A DNA stretch of 64,000 nucleotides from Calonectria ilicicola (Eukaryota; Ascomycota; Sordariomycetes; Hypocreales; Nectriaceae). A program made the position numbers and the translations under genes. The notes beneath the pieces are model-generated. The model was not told where the DNA came from. It did no database searches and saw only the letters and a program-made list of their open reading frames with translations. Location: assembly GCA_020809705.1 (NCBI GenBank), contig CP085831.1, positions 4,712,001 to 4,776,000 of the forward strand, in the 5' to 3' direction. Numbering within the stretch: position 1 is the first letter of the stretch; every line of letters begins with the position of its first letter. Below are positions 31,467-43,100 of the stretch, in pieces.

Positions 31467-33696
31467 ATGCCAGAAGACGCTATCTTTGATCACCCACAAC
31501 TGGGTCCTATCAAAGGAGTTGTATTACCAGAAGGAGGGCTACAGTTTCGTAATATTCTCTATGCGGCCATCCCTGAGCGCTGGCAGCATTCAGTTGTAGT
31601 TGACGATTTACGGGACCATGTCGCCAACGGAGGGCCGTACGATGCTACTGATTGGGGCCCAATGGCCCCTCAACCAAATGATACCATCAAGTTCGACTTT
31701 GGTCTCATTCAAAAGACTCTTCCTGTTGATCATGAGGTTAAGTTGGACGAGATGAGGTGTCTGAATCTGGTGTTGACATTGCCAAAAATGTCTTCCAATA
31801 CACCTATTCCTGTACTTGTTTTGTGAGTAGATAGTTGGAATGAGGTGTGTATTTATTTGCTAACAAAAGTCGTTTAAGCATCCATGGGTAAGATAACCAA
31901 CCAGTTTGGCAATCCTGTCCAACCTCGGCTTACACGCGTATCTCAAGTGGTGGGTTCTTCCTTGGTGGCAACGCATGGCCACAGTATGGTATGGGAATTG
32001 AAAGCTACTTTGAATTATGGCTAAATTTATATCACAGATATTCGACAGCTGGTGAAACTGGCGGCCTCTATTGGCAAGCCAATTATTGGTATCGGGATTA
32101 AGTATGTATTTTTATCGAGGAGGAATAAGCAATCTGCTTACAAAGAAAAGCTACCGACTCGGCCTTCTTGGCTCCTTGACATCAAACGAGTTGACTGAAG
32201 CAGCTGCGGTTGGAAATTTTGGCCTTACTGATCAGACTAATGCGCTGCGTTGGGTAAGTGCTTCACAACACAAAATCTCCTCGTCGCTCTTCTTGTTCAA
32301 GCACCCTACTCCAGCTATTTAAATCTACGTTAATTTTCTGGACCAAATATTTAATGACAAGATGAATGTCTAAAAGTGAAATTGGAATTTCTAATTATTG
32401 GTAGATCCAAAAACATATTTCTGGTTTCAATGGCGACCCTCAAAATGTCACAGTAATGGGCGAGTCTGCCGGCGCAAGTAATATACCCTCCATTGCGTTA
32501 AGGTTTTCCGGTGGCTAAATATCAACTCATAACGCAGTTTCTACATGGATGCATATTTTAAGAGGTGAGCCACTTTTCACACGTGCCATTTGTATGGCGG
32601 GGAATCCACGACTCCGTCAACCACAGTCAGTCGAAAGTGCGAAGGGAATGTATGGGGATCTTCTCCAATATTTGGATTTGGACAAACTCTCGGTTTCTGA
32701 AAGAACAAAGCATTTACGAACTATTCCTTGGGAGAGTTTGATTTCCCTGCCACAAAATATGCGTTGCTACCCAACCTTGAGCGGGGGGTTTCAAGACATC
32801 AGCGAGAATCAGCATGATGCAGCAGAGCAACTTCGAAGTAGCTTGAAGTGGTGCAAAACCTTAGTCATCGGAGACTGCGAATTAGACGTACGAGAATTTC
32901 CATCATCTGATTAGCCCTTGCGGCCAAGTCCTCTATTACGCTCAATTTCACGAAAGATTAGCTAACACGGTCATCATGACGCGAGTTTTAGGCTACACCC
33001 TTGGTCCCCATGCTCAATCGCCCAAATTGGTATCCCAAGCTGAGAGGTATACTCGCCGATAATCTAAACCTTAGCGAGGTGGAAGAAATAGTGCAAACGT
33101 ACCAGCTAGACCAAGAGTTTGACTCCTCTGCTGGTGTTCACCTAGGCCTGGTCGAACTCGCCTCGGACATCAGGTTTTATATGCCGGTTGTAGCAGCAGC
33201 CTCACTTACCAGTAGTACCGATAACATCCATGTTTATCATTTTCATGAGGTAGGATCCCTATTAATACCCCCTCTCGGGTTCCTATTTGTGCTTGAGTTT
33301 AACTTTGACACATATGAAATATAGCCGAACCCTTTTGAAGGACCCTTTACCGGACGAGCTGGTCATGTACTGGATATTGCTTATGCCTTGCAAACATATC
33401 AGCACTTACTTCCAGAAGACTCAAAGGGTGTATCCTTGGAAATGGGGAAATATGTGATTAGCACCGCCTCTGGAGATCTCGACCACGCTCATGGTCAATC
33501 AATTATACCACATGAAGTTCTTGATGGGGCAAAGGAGGTACTTGTTTTTGACACATCCCACGAGCTTCAAGTAATGTCATCCGGAAATTATGACCGGCAA
33601 TTTCGTAAAGGAGTTGAAGCACTCTTTCGAAGGATTGGGATACAAAAAGTTGTCCACTGCTTGGATCTCTACCAGGAATGGGCATCATTACCTTAG
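31467..33696 (+). CDS. Type-B carboxylesterase/lipase family protein
   Basis: Nine exons: 31467-31822, 31879-31887, 31948-31988, 32038-32101, 32151-32253, 32405-32477, 32538-32887, 32992-33249 and 33325-33696. They join without a stop to 541 residues. The second exon is only 9 nt and completes the oxyanion-hole motif IHGGGF (residues 120-125). INYRLGLLGSL follows. S212 in GESAGA is the nucleophile, and H432 in GRAGHVLDIAYAL is the likely catalytic His. DHPQLGPIKGV and the FRNI.YA.IP start are typical of fungal members. There is no signal peptide, so the enzyme is probably intracellular. It would hydrolyse an ester or lactone of the pathway substrate. The exon 7-8 join (32887/32992) is the least certain and is chosen because it alone keeps the frame. 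Diverges from the lyase gene. Confidence 0.82.
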
Positions 33697-33993
33697 ATTC
33701 CTTTAGAACGATATTAATGTAAGACTCCGAAATTTCATTTAATAATACAGATTGTCAATTTACATGAAATTTGAATATGCAAGATGCTTTTATTCACAAT
33801 TTAATATCATGAAACATCGCAACAAGAGCAATAACTGATGTGGGTGCCGGTTACGGCAAAATTGGGTATCAAATTAGGACAATATGCGACGGAACAGTAC
33901 ACCTATGCTAGCAAGGCTCACACTGTAGTGATAAAGACAAAGGAAATCTCCCCGGGATCTGAAGTTGTGCCCTGGTACTGTACTCTCCCTGAT

Positions 33994-35264
33994 TCAAATG
34001 TCTGCCCAGCTTTCTTCTCGTTTGTGTTGTTTTGAGTCATAGGTCTTGACATTTATCGTAACAGTCGTATCTTTGCGGATCTCTCCATATTTACTCATCT
34101 CATAATTGTTAGCATTTGGCACTATGCCTTCCTGGCTACTATTTGCATCTCTTATGTCTGCATCGACATCAATTCCGCTCCCATTTCGGAGATAGCCGCC
34201 ATTCCTGGAACGTATAGCTGCCGCTGAATTAAGTCCTTTGCTCTTGTTGGAGGGATTTCCCGTGGGATAGCTGTTGAGAGCGCTTCGTAACCCGAGCTTG
34301 AACGCGACGGTTCGGATAATGGGCTGGAGAGAAGGGAAGCAACCACACCAGAAGCCAACATGGGACTCCAGATCAGTCCACACCCCAATAGTAGCCATTT
34401 TAAATGTCCTGTCTCAAATGTGAGCGTTTAACACGGCTAGATAATATGCCAAACTCACGAGTCAGTCCCCCAGTCCATGGATCGAATGTAGTACAGGCGA
34501 ATAATGCCAGTGATGACAACAAAAATCCCCACGCTGAAGACTGCAATGACTTGGAATGTCTTTCGTGACCACAACATCTTCTTGTATATGACCCATATCG
34601 GAAGTGCCATCACCATGATATCGAAGATGATGCCAAGAACACCATGGCCAGTCATCATCATGTCCATACTAGATTGTGGGAGGCAATTCAGATCAGGCAG
34701 CGGGGGGAGCCAGCCATCTTGTACCGGACTACAGTGAAAAAGTCGAATAAAAAAGCATACAATGGTGGAAACAAGCACCATGCCAGACACAAGATAAACG
34801 AGGACAAGAAAAGTCTTGTCTTTATGCAATCGTGGGAGGAAAGCGAGGACGGCCAGTCGATCAAGGCCAACACCCCAAAAGTATAAGAGGTTCAGGTTTT
34901 GTATCCCCTGTTATTGCAAATCCAAAGTTAGTTGAACATAAGCGGACTACTTGCATGTACGTCTTACCTCGAAGAACTTCAAAAGAAGCGACTCGGGGAT
35001 CAAATCCATGTGAGCTCCGGCACCGCAGTCCTTGAGGTGAATATTGAACCCAGACTGGGCTGTGATGACGCAAAATGCTAAAGATGCCACGAAATCATCC
35101 ACGCCAAGCGATTTGGTCATGAAGCCTCGAACATATAGGCGTGTCGCCAAGAAGCATCCTGAGATGACAATCAAGGCAATGTTGAGTTTGGCCTGTGTTC
35201 CACCCGCCCAGTCAGGAGTCTCCCAGAATTTTGTGCCTGGAGGGTAGTTCGACGTCGAGTTCAT
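33994..35264 (-). CDS. Rhodopsin-like seven-transmembrane integral membrane protein (fungal Rhodopsin/PTH11-related family)
   Basis: Three exons on the minus strand: 34968-35264, 34459-34907 and 33994-34408, joining to 386 residues. Seven hydrophobic segments are predicted by eye, from LNIALIVISGCFLATRLYV through VDDFVASLAFCVI to TFKMATIGVWTDLESHVGF. The marks match the fungal rhodopsin-domain family (PF20684): R.Y.R...KSLGVDD, a loop with CGAG.H, CSPVQ...W in the extracellular loop, and W...E..VG in the last helices. The C-tail (about 100 residues) is hydrophilic. These proteins are plasma-membrane sensors or accessory proteins of unknown ligand; they lack retinal chemistry. GTGGGGAA lies immediately upstream of the ATG at 35274-35281. 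The start at 35264 is preferred to a longer in-frame ATG at 35432, because the extension has no family content. It may sense the pathway substrate (speculation). Confidence 0.85.
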
Positions 35265-35853
35265 GGCGAATGTGTGGGGAAAGAAACAGACGAGGAGCTG
35301 GGACGGCAGTTGACTACCCACACATTGACAGGTAGATCTTGCAGAAAATATATCCAGCCATTTTAAAGGGGTGATGAGGTATGAGGGTTTTATTCCCGTG
35401 CGTCTAGAATTGCATGTGTACAGAGCAGCCACTGTTCCTCCCTGCCCCTAAAACAAAACACCTAACACTGCCACACCTATTGCAGCCAACAGTTTCAAGT
35501 CCGCCTCTCACTGAAGCAGGAATCTACGGTAAAACGCTCGAGTCCTGCCTTCAACCTATTCAAGGGTTTCATTTGCGCTAGGGACTCTGGAGACCCTTGT
35601 TTGGTTACGGAGGGGTCCTAAACCGGATCAGCCCCCGTTCTCCAGTGTAACCCCAGTCGAACAATTAGGCAATACGCAAATTGGTGGCAACGCTTATTCT
35701 CGATGTTATTTACAGGTGCCTGTATTACACCGTGGCATTTTACGGTAACTTGGTCCGTGATTCATTCGGGTATAAAATTATGGCAGAATTATATAGCATA
35801 AGCATGCTCCAAACTCGTGGCTGGCCGCGCATCATTTCCGGCCATCCTCAATA
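35265..35853. other. Upstream region of the 7-TM gene, left flank of the transposon island
   Basis: Normal base composition with no gene recognised. Ends at the first copy of the 8-bp duplication TAAAGTAG. Before the island inserted, this region was continuous with 52358 onward, the upstream region of the tyrosinase gene. Confidence 0.5.
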
Positions 35854-35861
35854 AAGTAGGG
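35854..35861. repeat. Target-site duplication, left copy (TAAAGTAG)
   Basis: Identical to 52350-52357 and directly abutting the inverted-repeat end GGAACTTCC on each side. Confidence 0.85.
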
Positions 35862-35918
35862 AACTTCCTATTTAGCATCCCCATTTGGCTAACTAGCATC
35901 CTCGCAGTGGCTGAGAGT
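35862..35918 (+). repeat. Terminal inverted repeat, left
   Basis: About 57 bp, matching 52293-52349 in reverse complement. The outermost 11 bases (GGAACTTCCTA) are identical, and differences are mostly single substitutions, several of the G-to-A kind. Confidence 0.85.
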
Positions 35919-38016
35919 TACTAGTGGGTCTGTGATATCCGATGTTGGTGTATATATATAATTTACTATGCAATCTAAGATAGCTTTTGTTTATATGTGA
36001 TATTTTTGCCTTTTATTTTAATGTGTTTAATATATATATAATGTGTTTATTATTTTTGAAGTTTTTGGTGATAATAGAGGTATTTTTAAGTTAAAAATTT
36101 TTTTTTTAATAAGGTTTAAAAGATAATTGAAATTATTATTAAGAAGGAATTAATTATTTTTATTATTTATTAAAAGTAATTAAATATTTTTAATTTAATT
36201 TATATTATATTATAATATTTAAAAAGGTATTTTAAAATTAATAAAAAAAATTAATATATATATTAAAGTAATATTTAAATAATAATTAAATATTAAAATA
36301 TTTATATTATTTAGTATTATTATTATAATTAAATAATTATTAAATTATTTAATAATTTAATAATAAAAGCTATTTTTATAATTATATCTTATTTAATATT
36401 CTTAATACTTTATAATATTAAAAAAAAACTATTTTAAAATTTAAAGATAATATTATTAAATCCTAGAATATTAAATCTTAATTTATTATAATTCTTTTAA
36501 AAATTTATAATAAAATAAATAAAGAAGCTTTCTTTATTATCTACTATAATCTTTATAATCTACTTATATAATATTATATTAAAAAACTTACTAACTAAAT
36601 ATTAATTAAATAACTTATTATTTAATTAAAAAATAAAAATAATTATTTCTTTTTAAAATATTAAAATAATAAAGATTATATTAAATATCTTTTTATTACT
36701 CCTTTAAACAAAGTAAGACTTTATAGCTAGCATTATAAACTATTAATCTATAATAATATATATAAAATTAACTACTTTAATATATTACTTTTTAATATAT
36801 ATAAATTAACATTACTAAAATAGACCTTCCAAATAACTACAATTTTCCTTAATAACAAAAAAAATACAATTTATTTAAATATTAAACTAACTTTAACAAC
36901 TTACCACCAAGTTCAAAATACTACTGCCCTAAGCTATTATCACCAACTATAAACTTACCCTAATAAAGATAATAGCAAAGAACCTAACCCTTAATAAAAT
37001 ATCTTATTTCCTATACTATTAATATATCAATATCAACATTCTAGCTTAATACATACTACATTTCCTTAAAGTAATTAAAAACCCAGAGACAGATATTGTA
37101 ACAAAGGCCCCGACCTTCAAGGCATTCCTTAAAGCTTAGGACACACTCATAAATAGCAACACACTTACCAATTATAAAAAGAATCTTACTGCCTTTAAAA
37201 GAGGGCCTTATCTACCCCCAGCTATCATATATACCCTTAAAATATAAATTAATTTATAAAAAGAGAAGATAGTTTAATATTATATTAATTATTACTATTA
37301 TTTTAGCTTCTTTATAATCTCTATTATAGAGTCACTTTATATTATTATTAAGAGGATTATTATAACTAGTATAGGTAATTTAGCAACTATCTTTATAAAG
37401 CTAGAGCTCTTTTAGATCAATTAGTTTACTAATATTTGAGTATTATAGGCCTAATAGAGATATAAAATATCCTTATTTATAATATAATTTATATTTACTT
37501 ATATTTATAATTATATTTCTTTTAATATAATAAAGCTTATTTATATTAAATTAAAAACCATTAAGTAAAGGCCTAAAGGGCTAGAGCAGCCATACCCTAG
37601 TTGCTCTATTATAACTATTAATAATATACTATACTATTATATAATTTAAAAAAAGCTAAAAGCCAATAAGCCTATTAAACCTTATAAAATTAATCCCTTT
37701 TAATACTAAATTAAAAGCCTAATTAAGCCAGATATAAATACTTTAAAAAGACTATTTAATCCTTTAGTTTTATAAAGAAAAAGGTAGTTAAAGGGGAGCC
37801 TAGGCTTTAAGAAAAGTATCAATATTAATAACTTATAATAAGACTTAGTTTTATTTAAAAAAACAATAGCTTTTAAAAAAGCTTAAGTAATTATAATTTA
37901 TAATAATATATTATTAATATTAGAGCCATTACCTTCTACTATACTTATAATTATTAATATAATTAGAATATTATTAATAATATTAGAGCTTTAATAGCTT
38001 AAGGTAGGGGATTTAT

Positions 38017-38411
38017 TGTTATGACCCATGACACGCCTAGGCGGTCTACGACGGCAGAACTAACATCTACCTACCCTATAGCCTTATACCAACTAATAAG
38101 GAAGCGCTTACTTGCGATTACCTATAATGTTGGTGATTACCCTGTGATTACTTACCTAATTACTAATATTTAGATAGAATTAATATAGTAAGTGCCTACT
38201 ATAATAATAGTATATAGATAGATTAGAATCTACCCTTATGGCTAATACTAATTAGCTTTTAATATAATTTAGTTATCTTAATTGTAATTAATTATTACCT
38301 AATATAATACTTCTATTGCTTTATTTACTATAATGCACTTAATTATCCTGTTAATAATAAACCTTTCATTCTAATTGATTTATTAAGTTAGGAATTGATT
38401 AGATTATTATA
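38017..38411 (+). repeat. LTR1 (5' LTR of copy B), 395 bp
   Basis: Begins TGTTATGACCCATGACAC and aligns end to end with LTR4 and, inverted, with LTR2 and LTR3. All four are exactly 395 bp. The first 140 bases keep GC-rich tracts, while the rest is AT-shifted. The intact consensus ends are TG..CA; here the last bases have drifted to TTATA. Confidence 0.93.
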
Positions 38412-39768
38412 TATTAAAAGCTCTTATTTAATTAGTTATTTATATTAATAATTGAGTAATAATAATATCTAAAAAGAATCTTGCTATTATTACTCCTTCT
38501 AGTAATACTAAGTTGACTATGGAACTATAATAGATTAAAAAGAAACTTATAGATGTACAAATATAATTTAAAGTAAAAAAAGCTAGAATTATTATAATTA
38601 AAGGAAATAAAAGTAAAGATATTAGTGAAATTCTGAGACCCCTGGTCCTAGAACCCTTTTTAGGAAAGGCTACTAATATAGTCCCCTTCCTTACTTGAAT
38701 AAAGGGATACTTTTGCTTCTTCTTAATGTAACTTGTAATCTTTGAAGCTTAGGTATTATATACTAAAATCCTTCTTTAAGGAGATATAGGAGTATAGTTT
38801 GAATCTATTATAAGAGACTATTTGGAAAATGAGGATAATATTAATTAAAATAAAGAGATCTAAGAGATTTTTAGAGACTAGGAATATTTCAAAACTACTA
38901 TTAAAGATAATTTTAGTATAATTAATATAAAATAATAAGCTATAAATTAATTATATAAATTTAAATAAATAAAATCTTATAACTAGTATTTAGCTAAGTT
39001 TAAAAGAATTATAATATAAATAGCCTAAGATAATAATATATTAATAGAACTTTATTATAAAGGCCTAAAGAGCAAAGTCAAGGATAAAATCTATAAGAAA
39101 GATTAATTAAAGAAACTCTTAAAGTATATTAAAAGTGCTATTAAGATTAATAAAAGATAATTCAATTAATATAAAGAATATATCTAAGATAATAAAAACC
39201 TATATATTTTAAATAAAGGAAAAATCTAGAATAAGTAATAAAGTACTATATATAGGACTCATTCAGGACCAATGGAACTTAATACTACCTAAAGGTATAA
39301 TAAAAGTAAGGTTACCTGCTTTAATTATGGAAAAAAAGATATAAATCCTTTAAATGCTGCTCCTTGAAAATAGGAAATTAGTTTAAACTTATATTAGAAG
39401 GATAGAAATAACTTAATACTATAAAAACTTAATAGACCCTAGTACTAGAAGGAAAAAAGGATATTATAGGAAAAGTTATTCTTACTATTATTAAGAAATA
39501 TAAACCAATTACTATAGTTAAGTAATATATAGAAAACCATAAGTTATATAAGGTAAAACTTACTTTATAATAAGAAATTAATAAAGTTATCTAAAAAGCA
39601 TAATTAATCTAATAAAAAGGCTAATCCTACTTTCCTTATAAATGATTAGAATAAGCTAAGAAGATAGGAATCCCTACATCTATTCTAGATATATATACTA
39701 ATAAAGTACTAATATAGTAGAATACCTATATTTATAATAAAAATGGAAATAGGAAATAGATAACTAAT

Positions 39769-40163
39769 TGTAACGGTCTGGTCAATTCCTAACTTGATAA
39801 ACCAATCAGAATAAAGGGTTTATTATTAGCAGGATGGTTAGGCGTGTTATAGTAAATAGAGCAATAGAAATATTACATTAGATAATAGTCAATTGCAATT
39901 AAAGTAATTAAGTTATATTAAAAGCTAGTTAGTATTAGCTATAAGGGCAGATTCTAATCTATCTATATACTATTATTATAATAGGCACTTATTATATTAG
40001 TTCTATTTAAATGTTGATAATTAGGTAAGTGATTATAAGATAATTATTAATATTATAGATAATTATAAGTAAATACTTTCTTATTAATTAGTATAGGGCT
40101 ATAGGATAAATAGATATTAGTTCTACTATTGTAGACCGCCTAGGCATATCATAGGTTATAACA
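39769..40163 (-). repeat. LTR2 (3' LTR of copy A), 395 bp
   Basis: On the plus strand it starts TGTAACGGTCTGG and ends GGTTATAACA, i.e. TG..CA when inverted. CTAAT directly precedes it. Confidence 0.93.
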
Positions 40164-43100
40164 CAATGTCCTCCCTCTATTAATCTTATCCTCAAGGCTT
40201 ATTAGTTCAACCTTATATATAAGTTCCCTATTTTTAACCTTTAAAATCTTTTCTAATTATACCTCATAATCCAAGTAATTCCAAACAATATCTTTATGCT
40301 AAGGCCCAAGCTCAGCTTATTAACTCAATAGATTTTGAAATTATACTATATTCATTCTATTCCTCTAAGGGTTTACAATATAAGATATTACCGGATTCTA
40401 GTAATTATTATAGTAAGTGCATTTATTATAATAAGATCTATAATACTTTAGAGATATCTTTAGCTATATATATATTATTTTATAATAATAAATATAATTA
40501 ATTACTAACTTTTATAATAAACTAGATAAATCAGGAGTCCAATCATTTAAATATAAAGGAAGAGATTACTAAGAAGAAGTTCCTTTATATATAAGTAGAG
40601 ATACTTATAACTTAGGCTAAGATTTAGAAATCCTTAAATTATTTATCCTATCTTTATTATTAAAAATATTAATTTAAAATAAAAAGTATAAAGATAGTAT
40701 ATTATAAGCTTTCTTCTTTAAATAAATTGGAAGAGGTAGATTAAATAGAGTTAGGAGCTATTATTTAGGTATAATCTTTAAGGGTAGTAGATATTATTAA
40801 TTAAAATACTATTAATCTTAATAGTTTACTTAATATTATATTCTTAAGAATGCTTCTAGTAACTTTAAGTAATATATAAGATATTTTGTAGATTCCTATA
40901 TTATTTCTTTATAACCTTTCCATTTAATTTCAAATTTTCTATCTTTTTTTTCTTTATAAGATCTTTTTAACTTTCTATTAGTCTTTAAGGTTTTCTATCT
41001 ATAGTTTATATACTAGTTCTATATTAACTTAGATACTATCGCTAGATTTAAAAAGAGAAATATAAAAGATAGAATATACCTTAATATTATTAAGAAGATC
41101 AAGTTTGTAATTATTTTCTAATATTTTTCTTTTTATTAGATATAGCCTAATCTATATAAAGTCGATTTTCTTATTTTGTCTTTTTATTATAAGATTTTTT
41201 ATTATTAAGTAAACTATATCTCCCTCTAAAAAGATTAATCCCTTTAGCCTTTTTAGATTATAATATCTTTTTATAATATTATAGACAAATTTAAGTTCAG
41301 TTTTCATTTCCTTATATAGTTTTTTTAGATTATCTAACTTAATTATTGCTTTTACTTGGATTATGCCTTCTAAGAAGGCTTAGTAAGCGTCTAATATAAA
41401 GCTAAAATTGGCTTTTGCTAATATTATTTTAATATTATAATTATAGGATATATTATATATTAATTGTATAATAGGTAGTTTTTTTACTTAATTAGTTTGT
41501 TTATAATTTATATAGTATTATAGGTATTGCTTAATTTTCTAGTTTTAATATTTAGTTTATTTATCTGTCTAGGGGTAAAATGCTATACTAAGCTTGTGGT
41601 TTAGTCCTATTAATAATATTAGGCTTTACTAGAATTTAGATGTAAATGGTTATTCTCTATTAGATATAATTTCTATTAGCAATCTATATATAATAATTAT
41701 ATACTAGAAGAAAAGATAGGTGAATTAGTTTTTATTTATTGTTTTATTATAAAGAAGGTAATAGACTGCTTTTGTAAAGTAGTTGATAATAATAAAAATA
41801 TTATTATAATATACTTCTATAGTAAGGTCTATTAATAAAGGAAGGTTAGTAATAAAGTCTATTATAATTAAGTTTTATAGTTATTGTATGATAGAGGATA
41901 GTTATAATAATCTATATAGTTTGTGTCTTGGTTTTTTAAAGTATTAATATAGGCTACATTCTTTATATACTTATTCAACTTTCTTTTTTATCTTATTAAA
42001 GGAAAATATCTATTTAACTTATTTAAGGGTTTTATTAATATCTTTGTAGTTATATAAAGAATATTTATAAATATCCTTTATTAACTTTATTTAGTATTCT
42101 TCTAGCACTTATAGGTAGTCCGTTTTTTCTTCTTCTAAAAGTGCTAGATTATATTCTTTAATTTTCCTTAATAATAGATTACCTTATTCTACTTATTATA
42201 TTAGTATTTCCATAGTAATAGTTTTAATTATATATAATAATCCTTTTACTCTTATAGTAGTGATTATTTTCTTTATTTTTATTATCATTCTATTGATTGG
42301 GGCTTATTCTAGTTCTCCATTGGTATTATAGATTAATAGTTTTTCTTATATTTTTGGTTTTTCTATGTTATAGTTAGGTTGGCAGTTGATTGTATCAGCA
42401 CGGCCGTTTTTAATTCTTTTAATATAAACGATTTAATAGTTAAATTTGGATAGATATTCTATATATTGTAGTTACCTTTTACTAAGTTTTTAAGTGATTA
42501 TAAAGTAAGTAATGTTTTTATAGTTAATATATATTATGATTTTGTAATTGCTTTTTAAAAGATATTATTAGAATTCTTTAAAAGTATTAATAATAGTAAG
42601 GAATTCTTTATTATAGATAGAGTAGTTTAGCTTAAGGCTATATAGCTTATATAAGTAGAATGCTATAGGATATAAGTTTCCTTGTTTATCTTATTATTTG
42701 ATCTAGGCCCCTAGGGTGAAGTCTAATATATTAGTTTCTAGCTTTATAGGTTTATTAGGGTTAAACATTGTAAGGATAGGTTCTTCTAAAATAGTATTTT
42801 TTATAGCTTCGAATAATTATTGTGCTTTATTTTTTTATTAAAAGGTAATTCCTTTCTTAATTAGTTCTATTATACTTAAGGTGATTTTATTAAATCCTTT
42901 AATAAATCTTTAGTAATAGTTAGTAAATCTAAGGAAGGCTTATACTTTCTTTATATTAGTAGGTTTTTTCCAATCTTTTACTATAGTAACTTTCTTTAGG
43001 TCTATGCGAATTTTATTAGGGTTAATAATATATCCTAGAAATTCTACTTCTTAAATATGGAACTTGTTTTTTTCTAATTTAATTAAGAGTTTGGTATCTT

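Noticed and set aside
35265..35432. An alternative upstream start for the 7-TM protein (ATG at 35432)
   Set aside because: The extra 56 residues have no family content and would include the GTGGGGAA motif in coding sequence.
38412..38440. A tRNA primer-binding site after LTR1
   Set aside because: The first bases after both 5' LTRs are the same but too mutated to match to a specific tRNA.
39300..39370. A retroviral-type zinc knuckle in gag of copy B
   Set aside because: Cys and His positions are suggestive, but the spacing fails by one base and copy A shows the same length, so I cannot call it.
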